Assembly (NCBI RefSeq): GCF_902686445.1
Contig: NC_062213.1
Location: forward strand, 2,229,241 to 2,293,240
Reading direction: 5' to 3'
Source: Sciurus carolinensis
Lineage: Eukaryota > Chordata > Mammalia > Rodentia > Sciuridae
Length of the DNA: 64,000 nucleotides
The translations under genes and the position numbers were made by a program. Of the stretch, positions 1 to 11,735 are shown one piece after another (the stretch's first letter is position 1; each line of letters opens with the position of its first letter). A model generated the notes under the pieces. The model was not told where the DNA came from. It was given only the letters and a program-made list of their open reading frames with translations, and did not search any database.

Positions 1-688
1 GTGCTGAGCCTCCTCCAGAAATTAGTCGGCCCCTCACAGGTTCCTGTGTGATTCCACATCTCCCCCAGTTTCATTTTAGAAATCCTCCTGAGGCTGGACT
101 GCAGCCTTGATTGCCGCCTGTTCCACAGTGAGAGGCGCCTACGGTGCCGTGTGTGCTGTGCGAGGCAGGGTGCACACTCACACTCTACTGCGCAAAAGCA
201 CCAGTACTACCAGGAGCAGACCAGGAGGCCAACTCAGATGGGGAAGGACTTGCTTAGAGGTGACTGGTGGCAAGCCTGGTGTCTCTGGACTCTTGAGTTG
301 TGGCCTTAGGGGCTGCATGTTTTTATGTTGCACCTCTAAGTAGCCCTTTGGCTCCTTGGACTGCAGGAAGTTGGACGCAGCAGTCCACGTTTGGCTTTGG
401 GAGGGAGGTGGAGGGTGGGGCCCTCAGGAGTTCCTTTGTGGATCCTGTACATCATGGAGCAGGATTGTGGTGCTGCCACCTCTCTGGTCTGCAGGCCCTC
501 CCCTTGACAGTGGAGAAGGAAGGACTGAGGCTGAATCCTCCCAGAGGGAGTGAGGGGTTGCAGGACTATTGTAGCAAACAGGGCACTTGTTTCAGGTGAA
601 GCTTCCTGGTGGTTCTAAGTAATGATAGTGTGCTCAGATATGTCCCAGGCACGCTCCTTAACGTTTTTCTTTCTTATCTGCTTTTTAG
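1..688 (+). other. JRK: Intron upstream of the main JRK exon
   Basis: This stretch precedes a strong splice acceptor: a long T/C-rich tract ending in TTTTAG at 681-688. It contains no convincing reading frame, only short ones. In other mammals JRK has non-coding 5' exons separated from a single large coding exon, so I read this as intron. The first JRK exon and promoter would lie left of the window. This is inference from the acceptor and family gene structure. Confidence 0.5.
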
Positions 689-1100
689 TTCCTGAAGCAT
701 TGTGGGTGAGACACCATTGTGGACCCTGGAGAAAAGCCCCTCACTTATACCACAGAACCTTCATGAGCTTGAGGCCGGGCCTTATTTGAGGAAGTTCTGC
801 CACTGTCCTGAGACAAAGGCTGAGGACCCAGCCACACCAAGCAGTCTGGGGCAGACCGATTCTGGACATTTCCCCTGCAGAGAGGACCAGCAGCTGACCA
901 CTTTGTCAGAAGCTGACGCCTGAGCAGTCCAGAACCTGGATGCCTAGGGGAAGCTGAGGCAAGAAGCTGCTGCAGGTAGAAGGTAGAGCCAAGGAAGGAC
1001 TGGTCTTGAGCCCAGGATTAGTAGAGAGGAGAGGGAGAACCTGAGGCACAGAGGGGAGCCAGGGTGGGAAGGAGAGGCAGCAGGCCAGTCTTCCCCTCCC
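689..1100 (+). other. JRK: JRK 5' untranslated part of the coding exon
   Basis: The exon is predicted to start at 689, just after the acceptor, and to run without a splice site to the JRK start codon at 1101. The start context is CTCCC ATG G, with G at +4. At least one upstream ATG occurs (702, opening a 73-codon frame that ends at 923), so translation of JRK may depend on leaky scanning or reinitiation. The exact exon boundary is inferred from sequence only. Confidence 0.5.
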
Positions 1101-2750
1101 ATGGCCTCTAAGCAGGCTGCTGTGAAGGGCAGAGGGGGAAAGCGGAAGCGGGTGGTGCTGACCCTGAAGGAGAAGATTGACATCTGCACACGCCTGGAGC
1201 GGGGTGAGAGCAGGAAGGCGCTAATGCAGGAGTACAACGTGGGCATGTCCACCCTGTACGACATCAAGGCCCACAAGGCCCAGCTGCTCCGGTTCTTCGC
1301 CAATTCTGACTCCAACCAGGCGCTGGAGCAGCGGCGCACGCTCCACACACCCAAGCTCGAGCACCTGGACCGGGTGCTGTATGAGTGGTTCCTGGTGAAG
1401 CGGGCCGAGGGCATCCCTGTGTCCGGCCCCATGCTCATTGAGAAGGCCAAGGACTTCTATGAGCAGATGCGGCTGACTGAGCCCTGCGTGTTTTCTGGAG
1501 GGTGGCTTTGGCGCTTTAAGGCCAGGCATGGCATTAAAAAGCTAGACGCATCCAGTGAGAAGCAGGTTGCTGACCACCAGGCGGCCGAGCAGTTCTGTGG
1601 CTTCTTCAGGAGCTTGACCACTGAGCACGGGCTGTCTCCTGAGCAGGTTTACAGCGCCGATGAGACCGGCCTCTTCTGGCGGTGCTTGCCAAACCCCAGC
1701 CCAGATGGTGGGGCAGTGCCCGGCCTCAAGCAGGGCAAGGACAGACTAACTGTCCTGATGTGCGCCAATGCCACAGGTTCCCATAGAATCAAGCCCTTGG
1801 CCATTGGGAAGTGTCGCAGTCCCAGGGCTTTCACAGGTATCCAACACCTGCCCGTGGCCTACAAGGCCCAGGGTAATGCCTGGGTGGACAAGGAGATCTT
1901 CTCAGATTGGTTTCATCGCATCTTTGTCCCCTCGGTGAGAGAACACTTTAGAACGATAGGTTTGCCGGAAGACAGCAAGGCCATTCTGTTGCTGGACAAC
2001 TCCCGGGCCCACCCCCAGGAGGCCGAGCTGGCGTCTGATAACATTTTCACCATCTTCTTGCCTGCCAGTGTGACCTCGTTGATCCAGCCCATGGAGCAGG
2101 GCATTCGAAGGGACTTCATGAGGCACTTTATCAACCCTCCCGTGAGCCTGCAGGGCTTCCACCCGCGGTATAGCATGAACGATGCCATACTCAGTGTGGC
2201 CTGTGCCTGGAACGCTGTGCCCGGCCACGTCTTCAGGAGGGCCTGGAGGAAGCTGTGGCCCTCAGTCACGTTTGCCGGAGGCTCTTCCGAGGGCGAGGAG
2301 GAAGAGGAGACCGAGCGCTGCAGCACCAAGCCGCACAACAAGGCCTTCGCTCACATCCTCGAGCTCGCGGGGGAGGGCCCCTTCTGCCCGGGCCGCAGGC
2401 CTCTGCCCGGCACCGGGAGGGCAGTGGAGGAGGCGCCCGCTGCTGCGCTGCTGACCGAGGCCGACGGGGACGCAGGCCAGGTGGAGACGGAGGCTGGGGA
2501 GGAGGCCGAGTCCCGGGTGGCCTGGGAGCAGGCAGCCGCAGCCTTCCAGGCGCTCCTGCACTTCGCCGAGCGGCAGCCCTGCTTCAGCTCACAGGAGGTG
2601 GGGCAGCTGCAGGCGCTGCACTCCGCCTTCAGGAGGCAGCTACAGCTGAGGGCCGCAGTGAAGCTCGAGGCCCTCCAGGATGGCCCTGGTGGGTGCAGGG
2701 CCACAGCCCACCCCGACTTGCCCTGCTCATCCACAGCCGGTGACAACTGA
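1101..2750 (+). CDS. JRK: Jerky homologue (JRK), domesticated pogo/Tigger-type transposase, 549 aa
   Basis: A complete single-exon frame of 549 residues, close to the roughly 550-570 of other mammalian JRK proteins. Residues about 13-65 form a basic CENP-B-type N-terminal helix-turn-helix (KRKR at 14-17, then a psq-like helix region). Residues about 85-147 form the second CENP-B/Tc5-type DNA-binding domain. Residues about 180-375 are a DDE_1 endonuclease-like domain with D187 in SADETG, D299 in LLLDN and E332 in QPMEQG. The C-terminal third is acidic and low in complexity (EGEEEEETE near 397-405), then rich in Ala, Glu and Gln. JRK family proteins are nuclear, bind DNA and RNA, and have been linked to Wnt/beta-catenin transcription and to epilepsy in mice. 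No frameshift or internal stop is seen, so the frame is under coding constraint. The first ATG of the conserved frame was chosen as start. It lies in tandem with ARC on the same strand, 30 kb upstream. Confidence 0.95.
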   Translation: MASKQAAVKGRGGKRKRVVLTLKEKIDICTRLERGESRKALMQEYNVGMSTLYDIKAHKAQLLRFFANSDSNQALEQRRTLHTPKLEHLDRVLYEWFLVKRAEGIPVSGPMLIEKAKDFYEQMRLTEPCVFSGGWLWRFKARHGIKKLDASSEKQVADHQAAEQFCGFFRSLTTEHGLSPEQVYSADETGLFWRCLPNPSPDGGAVPGLKQGKDRLTVLMCANATGSHRIKPLAIGKCRSPRAFTGIQHLPVAYKAQGNAWVDKEIFSDWFHRIFVPSVREHFRTIGLPEDSKAILLLDNSRAHPQEAELASDNIFTIFLPASVTSLIQPMEQGIRRDFMRHFINPPVSLQGFHPRYSMNDAILSVACAWNAVPGHVFRRAWRKLWPSVTFAGGSSEGEEEEETERCSTKPHNKAFAHILELAGEGPFCPGRRPLPGTGRAVEEAPAAALLTEADGDAGQVETEAGEEAESRVAWEQAAAAFQALLHFAERQPCFSSQEVGQLQALHSAFRRQLQLRAAVKLEALQDGPGGCRATAHPDLPCSSTAGDN

Positions 2751-3985
2751 TGGCTGTCATCGCACCCATTTGGCCCCTGGAATGTGTGCTCAGTCCTGGG
2801 ACACAGACTGCCCTCTGGGCAAGAGAGCTGCCCAGGGGTGGTGCCCCGCCAGTGTCTGTTACTCAGAAGGACCCAGGCCTGCGTGTTCGCTGATGGATGT
2901 TACCTATGCTACGTCATCTGATGGGAGGCCTTCGGGAAGAGGCCATCCAACCTTAAGCATGCCCAAGCCGCCTCTAGTTGAAACGGGCCAGGCTGGGTGG
3001 ATCCTGCATCTTGTGTTGCCTGGCAAGCCTTGTTGTGTTGGGTAGAGGCGTGTCTGTCCTAGCAGAGAAGAGCCCTGTGCAGGCCCACAGGGGGCAGCAC
3101 CTCCCGTGCTCAGGAGGCTGGCTCTGCTGGCTGGCAGTTGTTCGTGTGCTGGGTGGGCCCCCAGTCTGGAGTCTGAGAGCAGTGACTTAGTGGGAAAAGG
3201 CTGTGACTCAGTTCCTGGCCTCCAGTGCCCTCTGGCCACACATCACCCCATTGGCACATGCCTACTTCCGCCAGGATCATGCTCGGCAGCAGGACTCTGC
3301 AGTGTCCCTTGTTGCCTGCAGGCCCAGGCCTCACTGTGCAGTTAGGGCTGCCTGGCCAGACCCTCTTGTGACCCCCAGGGACCACAGAACTGTGTTGTTT
3401 GTAGCCTTTGGCTCAGAGGCCACTACAAAGTCTGCATCCCATGCACCCTAGAATTTCAGTTACAGCCCTTCAGTGAACAGTCTCTGGCAGGCATTCAGAG
3501 ATTAGTCTCAGATTTCCACACAGCCACTGCAGCCAGCAGAACAGGTTCCAGCAGTGTGGAAGGTTTCGTCCTTGCTGTTGCTAGGTCAGCGATGCTCTTG
3601 GGGAAGGCCCGGCTTGTACCGGTGGGTATTATGGAGGTCGACTTAGGACGTGGTCACCCCAGCCTTAGCCCACCTGCAGTTTTACCTTTAGCAGCACTGG
3701 GCTGCCTGGCTGTGACTCCAGAGGCCTGTCCTCTGCATCCGCTGCTCGTGGTGTACGCGAGGTGGGTGTTCCATGCTCACTCTTCGTCCTTGAGCTCCGT
3801 TCCTTCTTGATTCCCATCCCGGCAGCTGAGTCGGCACGGTTTCATCCCAGCGCTCCTTATGTACTCCACTAGGAGGATCTACTGGGTCTGTGAGAGCCGA
3901 GGGACTTAGGGAGTGGGTCGTTTTTAGTTTGTCCAGACGCAGGTCCTCGTCATCATCGATGTAGCGCTGCGCTGTAGAGCGTGTA

Positions 3986-4086
3986 TTTCTTTCTTTCTTT
4001 TTTTTTTTTTGCGCTGCTGGGGATTGAACCCAGGGCCTTGTGCCTGCGAGGCAAGCACTCTACCAACTGAGCTGTATCCCCAGCCC
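3986..4086 (-). mobile_element. ID-type tRNA-derived SINE (squirrel type)
   Basis: Read on the minus strand this is an ID SINE: it begins GGGCTGGGGATACAGCTC and contains A-box-like and B-box-like promoter segments (GGTAGAGTGC; GGGTTCAATCC). It ends in a poly(A) tail, seen on the + strand as a T-rich tract at about 3986-4010. Short similar flanks (GTGTATTT on the left, GTGTACTT on the right) look like a target-site duplication. Only modest decay is visible, so insertion is fairly young. The copy lies antisense in the probable JRK 3' UTR. Confidence 0.85.
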
Positions 4087-6636
4087 AAACGTGTACTTCT
4101 TCAAAGCATGTGTGGAGATTATAAAAACCAGATAGTTTTGAAGTTGTGTTGCTGATTTTTGGGGCCCTGTTGCCTTGTGTTGTGTTGCCATCATGCTGTT
4201 CCCTCATGCATGTGGGGGACACCTGTGCATCTGCGTTGTGCCATTGCTGGCTCACAGTGGAGACTTGAGGCACTGCAGGCTGAGGGCAGGAGTCACACCT
4301 GTTGCTGGCAGTGCCAAATTTTGAACCTGCCAAGAGAATGTGCGCCCTCCTGCCAGCCCTCCCAGGGTGCCTACAGGTGATTTGTGCCCTGTAGACTACA
4401 TCCCAGAACATCACTCTCACCCTCATGACCTGCTCCTGTCCTGTAGGGGTGCTGTGTAGCCAAAGGGCACCCCTCCTTCCAGAACCAGCGGCAGGGGCCG
4501 GTCTCCTTTGGTTTGGACCCTTGCTCTCTCCCGTCCTCTCCTTTGAAGACGGTTGGCAGCTTCCTCACGGGCTGGTCACTGGAGAGTTCGGACTTTGTGA
4601 GGGAATGCCAGAGGCACGGGCTGAGAGAGGCGCAGGGCCACTGCTTACCGCTGAGCACTGGGTCCCGGCGCCTGGCATGGGCTCCTCCCTCGGCGGCTTC
4701 CATGCTCTCTGGACAGTTGTAAGCAGTTTCTTCAAAGCTCACGTGGCCCAGCATTTCACCCTCAGCATCTTTCCCGTGGTGGACTACTGTGCCAGACCAA
4801 ACCAGAGCTGGTGGGGTCATTTCTGCCCCTTCCCTTTCCCCAGTGGTGACTGAGGTCCATAGCAACCCCGTGGTCTCGAGTGGTGTGATCTGAGCCCCAT
4901 TTGCGTGCCTTCCCCTTCTCAGCTGTGAACTGACTGAGCATCCCTGCAGGTTGATGGGCTGGTTGAGGGGTTCTGCCGTCCCATCGGTTCCCCACAGGCT
5001 CCCCTGAGGTTAGGACCTGTGTGCTTGAGTCCCTCCATCCTCACCAGTGGGAGGGCGCTGGGGCAGCTGCCCATCCTGGGTGGCATGCCCACCCCGCAGG
5101 TGTTGCTGGTGCAGGCGCCCTCCCTGTCACCTCCAGATCCTCAAGGCCACTTCCTGGAGACCTCCTTGCCCAGCTGACCCCCTCTCCTGGTAGTCGGATG
5201 GTGGCAGAGCCACAGTGTCCTCAGCAGTGCCAGAGCAGCACCAGCTCCCCATTGCCTCCTGAGAGGATTCAGGAGTCGGCGTCCTCGGTCGCCGCCTGTC
5301 CACTGAGTCGGGCCTGGTTTCCGGGCTGGTGTCTGCAGCACTGGACTCGAGTGGGAGGAGGCACCGGAGTCTAATGGGGTCGCCGTGACTCCTAGTTCAG
5401 CTGCCCTGATTGGACTGCTCTGCAGCCCTGGGGCGTGTGCGATTGGTGTTGGGGAACTTCCCCGAGGCAGCACTGGGGACGGCTCGCCCCGCGGCCCTCG
5501 GGTGGGGTGCTGCCTCTGTGGCCTCTGTCCTCGTGGCAGCACTGTTGTTGACTGTCCTCTTCAGGTTCACGTGTTGAGATGCTGACCCGGGGGATGGCGT
5601 TAGGAGGAGGGGCCTGTGGAAGGTGCTTAGAGTAGGTGAAGTCAGAGTGGGGCCCCGGAGATTGGGCTCCTCGCAAGGGGCAGACAGTGCAGGAGTTCAA
5701 CAGGAAGAGAGCCCGCTGCGGGTCCTGGGTCTGCAGGACCGCAGCCGTGGGTCATCAGCCTTCTGAACCACGGGAAGTCGAGTCCTGTTGTGCACCGACG
5801 TCCAGTCGTCTGTGGCATCTTGTTGCATCAGCCCTAAGGTACTGAGCAGGCCAGTGGGGGGAGCAGGCCCAGCCAACGGCCATCACCCTCCGTCCCCAGC
5901 ACCAGCCACGTTCCTGGCACGTGGGCTCACGATAAGGAAGACTCACCTGCTCTTCTGGGGGTCAGACCCGCACAGTCCACCGTGACCCAGGAGGGAGGGG
6001 GCGTGGACCTCAGATCCACCCTGCCCATCGTGCTTACACAGTGGCGGCTGCATCCTTGAGTGGAGGAAGCTGTCCAGAGGTGAAGCCGTGTGACTGGCAG
6101 AGCCAGGCTCCTCTGCCACAGTGTCATGGTGGAAACCATAGACCTTACATCTTTTCAAGACTGTTCCAGGCCCTACCCTGTGTCTGCTTCCAGCCTGAAG
6201 GACAAGGTCCATCTCTCCTTGAGCACCCTGGGGCCACACACCTCACTTCCTCTTCTCCCCCTCACGTGAGCTCAGCCAGCTGCCAGGGGTCCCGGCAGCA
6301 TGTCTATAGAGGACCGGAAAGCACCTGCTCAGGAGGTGAGGCCAGCGCAGGTCCCCTGCCTGCAGGCCCTCCACAGCCCTCATGTTCTGACATCACAGCC
6401 CTGTCAGATTGGAGGAGAGCCCCACTGTGGGTGGTGGAGGCCTCGGCTCAGGAGACGGTGTTCAGCTCTTGAAGTAGGGAAGTGGGGCGTCATGCAGAGA
6501 TGTGACCGCATCCACTGCAACCCAGAGCTGGGCAGGGGCAAGTGGTCACAAGGCAGCTCCAGACCCCTCTCCAACTTCATTTGCGGGAGCGCGAAGTTCA
6601 AGTGGAAGGGCACTCTCAGAAATGGGGCAGGGCCGT

Positions 6637-6724
6637 GGGGCTGGGGCAGCTCAGTGGCAGGGAGGTACCTGGAGTGGACAAGACCCTGGATTTGATCCCA
6701 GCACCCCATGAACAAACCAACCAG
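6637..6724 (+). mobile_element. Degraded ID-type SINE
   Basis: The stretch GGGGCTGGGGCAGCTCAGTG starts a diverged ID element in sense orientation. It runs through a recognisable B-box remnant (TGGATTTGATCCCAGCACC) and ends in an A-rich tail near 6710-6724. It is more diverged than the copy at 3986-4086 and lies in the same probable 3' UTR. Confidence 0.7.
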
Positions 6725-7384
6725 GTGATGGGGTGGAGAAAGGCACCTGGGAGCAGGTCACAGCCCTACTGGAGAGACAAGCAGACAGCTGTCTGGCAGC
6801 AGCGAATTTCAGACCCGCCTCGAGAACCATCCCTGTGAGGGAGCCCACGTTTGGTTGGATTCAGCTGGGAAGCCATTTATCACAGGGCACTGTTGAAAAC
6901 AGTTGCACCATTGGCCGCAGGCAGTGGGGTTCAACAGCCTGTGTGGCCAAGAACCTGTAGTCGGGGGGCACAGCTACATTCAAACGCCCGTCACTGGTTG
7001 ACCGGCACCCAGGCTGTGCCCCTAGGGAGCGGTCCGGGCGGGGCTCCTGCGGGGGCTGCAGGGAAGTGTGACTCGTGACTGCTGGAGTGACCCTGCCAGC
7101 CTCAGCACAGTGAACCACAGGGTTGGCGTGGGCCTCGTGGTCCCCTTGAACGCACTGGTGGTCCTGGGCTCTCGCTGCAGCCTGTGTGAGGGGGACTGCA
7201 ACATGCACTTTCCAACCGAAAAGTATGAAGTGTGCTAAGGAACAGTGCGGCTGGTCACCGGGGAAGCAGGTGACGGGAACTGCCTGCCACAGCAAGAGCA
7301 GCTTGTAACTATACTAAAGACCAAGGGCACCCCATGTAAACAGGGGAGAGCGAAGGGAAGGCCCCAGACGTTCATTGCATAAAA

Positions 7385-7575
7385 TAGAGTCTGTCAGTAA
7401 ATGATGTAAGAAAAAACAGACACCATGGAGTTGAAGAGGACAGTTACTGAAATTAAAAATCCAGCAGGCACCCAACAGTAGATCCAGACGGGCAGGAACG
7501 AAGCAGTGAACCTGAACGAGGTGATGGATAGAAATCGTGCAGTTGGAAAAGCAGAGAGTGAGAAGAAGATCAGCA
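7385..7575 (+). mobile_element. LINE-1 fragment (old)
   Basis: An A-rich stretch containing ACTGAAATTAAAAATCCAGC, then a run resembling 'caacagtagat...gcaggaacgaagcagtgaacctga'-type text typical of mammalian L1 coding sequence. It is short, diverged and interrupted by stops, so it is a relic. The subfamily cannot be named without a library search. Confidence 0.5.
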
Positions 7576-8934
7576 GTGTCAGAAATGTGGACACCCCTGC
7601 GCACCCTTGTGCCCGTCCTGGGGACACCAGGAGGAGGGGCAGAGGAAGTATCTACAGAGCCAACACCCTCACATCCCCAGTCATTGAAAACACGTCCACC
7701 GGTCCATGAGGCTCGCTCCACTAGCCGATGTCCTTGCTGCCCGCAGAGGGGAGGGAAAGGGGTCTGGGCCTCAGAGGGCACTGGGGCCAACTAGGGAGCG
7801 TGGCTCTGCCTCACCTGAGACCTCCCTTGCCAAGTGCTGCCCTGCCCTGCCCTGGGTGGAGAGCCACACTCCTGCCCGGCCCACCCATGGCGGCAGCCGC
7901 CTTGCAGACATGGACACGTGGACAGGATTGTCCCCTTTCCTGGAGGTGCTGGACTTAGCCCAGGACTTGCAGGGTGTGGTGAGGTGAGGCTCCTGGGGCC
8001 CAGGGGGTCAGAGGTGGGGGCCTGGACACCAACTGTCTTGCTGTTGTCTGAGGACAGGGAGGCCCAGCCCATCCTGGAAGGGAGAGGAACCTGGATGGGG
8101 GCTGTGACAGTCACAGTGACCTCCCTGTTGAGGACAGGGCCTGAACTCTGGGGGGAGGCTTCTGAGGACACACAGTGGTGGTAGGTGGCTCTGGCCCTTA
8201 GTGGTGGGCCACCTGAGCTAGGCGGGGTGTGGCGGGTCTAGGACCCGGGAGGGCAGCAGGGCTACAGCTCTTAACAGGGAGCCCTCTGCCTGCTTAGTCT
8301 CTCCTGGCGCCAGCCCCTCACCAGCACACCCCATCTCCCCAGAGAGCGAACCGTCCTGTTCACGGGACAGAGGAGTCTAACCCAGGGTTTGATTTCCCGA
8401 AAGGCCCTAGCCAAGGCCCCTCTGCAGCGAAGGGGTCGCCCTGCTCAGGACACTTGTAAATCTCCGCCTATTTGCGATTCCAGCAACAAGGCCGCCAACC
8501 CTCAGTGTACCTTATTACTGAACAGCAGAGGGGCAGCGGGTGGCCTTGCAGAGGGAGGCCCCCGGCTGGGAGGCTGTGGTTGCTTCTTGTGTGATGGGGG
8601 AGGAGATGTGCCAGGGGTCTGAGGCCTCCCAGGCTGGGGGTAGCCCCCTCTGCAGGACCCTTGGACCAGCGTCTCTCCAGGTCAGCAGTCCCTGGCCGCC
8701 TGCCTGGCACCCTGGCCCCTAATTGCAGTGTATTCCTAAAATCAGGCAGAATCCACTCCCCACTGGCCACAGAGCCCCGATCTCCTGCCCCGGGCGCAGG
8801 CAAAATGTGCCCTCCCCACAGAGGTTCTTGCTCACCGTGGAGTGTGCTGTCCCTCAGGATGGACAGCTAGGTCTGCGGCTCATACAAGATGGAAGGAAAA
8901 AGACCAAAACTGCTTTTTGCAGCTAAAACAAGTG

Positions 8935-8940
8935 AATAAA
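8935..8940 (+). terminator. JRK: AATAAA poly(A) signal, probable end of JRK transcript
   Basis: A canonical AATAAA in an A-rich setting (8880-8945), followed within about 40 bases by a GT-containing segment. It is 6.2 kb past the JRK stop, close to the UTR length expected for the family. It is supported by motif and position only. Confidence 0.45.
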
Positions 8941-10069
8941 ACAACCCAGGGCATCAGCTAGTCAACTCACCTCCCCGTGTCGTGGGCTCCGCTCCACCTG
9001 TGTCCTCACCTCAGTCCTCAAGGCGGCCTTGGGGACTCACTGAGTCAGGACCTCTGCTGCCACAGGGGACAAGTGTGTGACCTTACCTTGGCTTCCTTGG
9101 ATGCCAGCCAGTGAGGCCATGGGCTGCCAGGGCTGTGACCTCCTGCAGACTGAGCTCCAAACAGGAGGGTGAGGACAGACACCGTCTGTGTGAAGCGGGA
9201 AGCTGGCAACAGTTTGGGGGCTCATCCTGCTCCAGGGGGCAGGAACCCCTTACCCGGGTGTGACGGGGAGACCCGGTTTTCTGAGGAGCTCCCCCGCCAC
9301 GACCCACTGCGCTGTGGCAGTGTGTACATGCGTGTGGCTGTGTCAGAAGCTAGGACGACCCACCCTGCTCAGCCGGCCCGCTCGCCGGGACCACCAGCAG
9401 TCAGTGCCTTAGGCTGCCCCAGGAGCAGCCCAGAGCCATTTCCTCTGTCCCGTGAGGCGAACAGGTTCATGCTTCACCAAAGAGGAGGACTAACCCTGGT
9501 GGCTTCTTTTTTTCTGGTTGAAATCTTGTAGGAGCAAATCCAGAAATTCTCCCAGAGCCCTGGGCCATCTGATCTCTAGATGCAGCCCGATCTGGGGGAG
9601 CCCTGCCTTGGTGTCTGTGCCTGCCATGGCCTGTTCCCAGCAGGTGCTCAGCAAAACTCCCGGTGGAGGTGCCCGCAGCTGCACCCTGGCCATCGGTTTC
9701 CAACGCAGCATGCCACCAGTGCCAGTCCAGAGTGAAGCATCTCCTCACCTGGGAGGACACCGGGCCTCCTGGTCCCTTGCAGGACTCTGGGCTGTCCTGC
9801 TGATTGGATTTTATTGACTGACATTATGTGGGGCAGTGGGCTGGCAAGCCTGGTTTCTGGTTTACAAAGTGGATCAAAATGCCACTGAGTCCTTTAAAAG
9901 TTTTACAAAGGACAGGTGTACCTGTCACCCATGTCTACAGTCTAGTTCTATGCCACCAGCTGCTGTGGACCTTTGCCATTCTCCCTTCCGGCCTCGCCAG
10001 TCCTTGCCCCGTGAGCCCCGGGAGGGGCTGGTGCTGAATCGCAGCAGTAAGTCTGTAGACCATCTATGT

Positions 10070-10290
10070 GAAACGAGCCAGGCACATGGGAAACCACGGA
10101 GGGTCCCACTTAGCAAACATTTCAAACAGGCGAAATCATACGGGCAGAAAACAGAGTGGAGGTGACCAGGGTCTGGGGCAGGGCACTCACGTTCTACCTG
10201 GTAGGTTCCATCATCGTGTGCCAGGTGGGACGCCCAGGAAATCTGGGCAACAAGTATATCACTGGTGGTGACTTTTGAAATAAATATCTG
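10070..10290 (+). mobile_element. Possible old L1 3'-end fragment
   Basis: The segment AGAAAACAGAGTGGAGGTGA followed by CCAGGGTCTGGGGCAGGG resembles the 3' untranslated region of ancient L1M-type elements. Divergence is high and the boundaries are approximate. Confidence 0.3.
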
Positions 10291-11135
10291 AGAGTTCCAT
10301 GCTTTTAGAAGGCTGGTAGGTGAGTGGTCAGACACCTGGAAATGCACACGTCTCCACACCTATGTAAATGAGTGCCAAGGACACAGGCTCCAGATGATTT
10401 CCAGCCTGTCAACAACCTGAGAACCTCGTGGAAATATCTGCAGGGTGGGACCTGGTCTTGCCGGCCAGCGGGACGCAGCCTGTTTCTGGCAGTGGTGCTG
10501 ACAGCGGCCACGCGATCTGCACCCAGGATGAGGGCTATAGCAGTGCCCCTTGCGCCACGTGTGGTCTAGGGAGCCAGACCTGGGGCACCATCAGCGAGGA
10601 CCAGGGGAGGCTCGGAGGAGAGGCTGGGGCCACCAAGAGCCCAGCAATCGTAGCAGCTCTGCAGGGATGGGGAGGCAGGGTCTCCTGAGCCCAGGGCTGA
10701 GTCCCTGTGGAAGCAGAAACCACAGCCTGAGAAGTCACACGAGGCCGAGAGGGGAGGGGACGAACACCCACCTGGCCCTCTCGTCCTGCCTCCTCATCTC
10801 CCTGGCGCTGGACTGGCCAGAGCCCAGGTGAGAGACCTGCCTGAAGGTCAGAAGCTGTGCTCTTTAGCCAGCGGGTAGCCAGGAAGGACAGGCCAAGGGA
10901 GGGTGTGGGGGGAGGTCACTGAGGTCCTTTGCCAGTCCCTGGAGGGGACCCAGGCCTGGAAAAACCAGGGAGAAGCTAAGGGTTAGACTCCAGGATGGAG
11001 CGAAGTCCCAGGCCCATGTCCTTGACCCAGCAGGGACGCAGTGGGTGATGTGGGTCAGTATGCAGCCGCCAGGCTTCAGAAAGCTTTTGGGCCAGGGCTG
11101 TACCATCCAGAGTTGGCTGCTCCCTCTTTACCTTT

Positions 11136-11185
11136 TTATCACACTTATTGAGCACCTACTATGTGCAGGCCCTGGGGATACCATC
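11136..11185 (+). mobile_element. Ancient interspersed repeat fragment
   Basis: The phrase TTATTGAGCACCTACTATGT followed by GCAGGCCCTGGGGATACC is a hallmark of an ancient mammalian interspersed repeat found many thousands of times. I cannot assign the family with certainty. The piece is short and diverged. Confidence 0.5.
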
Positions 11186-11544
11186 CTGATAAGAACAGAC
11201 CTTTGTGGCAAGGTCCCAGACCTGAGGGAGACATGAAGAAAGAGGTCCTATCCACCTGCTGCACAATTGCCATGAGTTCAAGGCTGTGTGTGCTCAGGAG
11301 GACATCATGCATGAGTGAGCACCAGGTGACATGGTGTCCAGCATCCGGCTGACCAGAGAGATGGCCTGGGTCTGCATCTGCTTTCTTGGCCTTCTGTGTG
11401 CATGTCCATGAGGCTTCTGCCTGCAAAGTCTCCCCGGTCAGCCAGGAGCACAGCAGCTCCACCACAGGTGTGGGAGAGGACAGCACCTGTGAAGTCAGGG
11501 ACGTTCACTCAGCTGGCTTGGCCAACGTTCCTCCTCACACATTC

Positions 11545-11735
11545 TGCATCCACTAATCTTCCCACCATCACCCAACAATCTACACCCCTGCCCGTCACCT
11601 ACCCATCTGCCCACCTACTCTTTTATCCATCCATCCATTCATCCATTATCCATCCAACCGCATCCCCATCTACCTGCCCATTATCTGTCCATCATCCACC
11701 CACCCATCACTCATCCACCCGCTGGTCCACCAGTC
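11545..11735. repeat. CATC/CCAT-type simple repeat
   Basis: An imperfect array of CCATC, CATCC and CACC units about 190 bases long, with the purest run at 11628-11660 (ATCCATCC...). This is an ordinary degenerate microsatellite that keeps a frame open on the + strand. Confidence 0.85.

Larger units (their letters stand above)
2751..8960 (+). other. JRK: Probable long JRK 3' untranslated region
   Basis: No supported gene lies between the JRK stop and an AATAAA at 8935-8940. JRK mRNAs in other mammals carry a 3' UTR of several kilobases, so this 6.2-kb stretch is plausibly transcribed as one 3' UTR. It includes an antisense ID SINE, a sense ID SINE and a short L1-like piece. Open frames within it are short and show no domain. 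An earlier cleavage site cannot be excluded. Confidence 0.45.

Noticed and set aside
1..688. PSCA coding exons, expected near JRK in other mammals
   Set aside because: No Ly6/uPAR-type cysteine pattern is seen on either strand in this stretch. PSCA would lie left of the window.
3998..4086. Possible tRNA gene
   Set aside because: The A- and B-box-like segments belong to an ID SINE with a poly(A) tail and target-site-like flanks. There is no intact cloverleaf.
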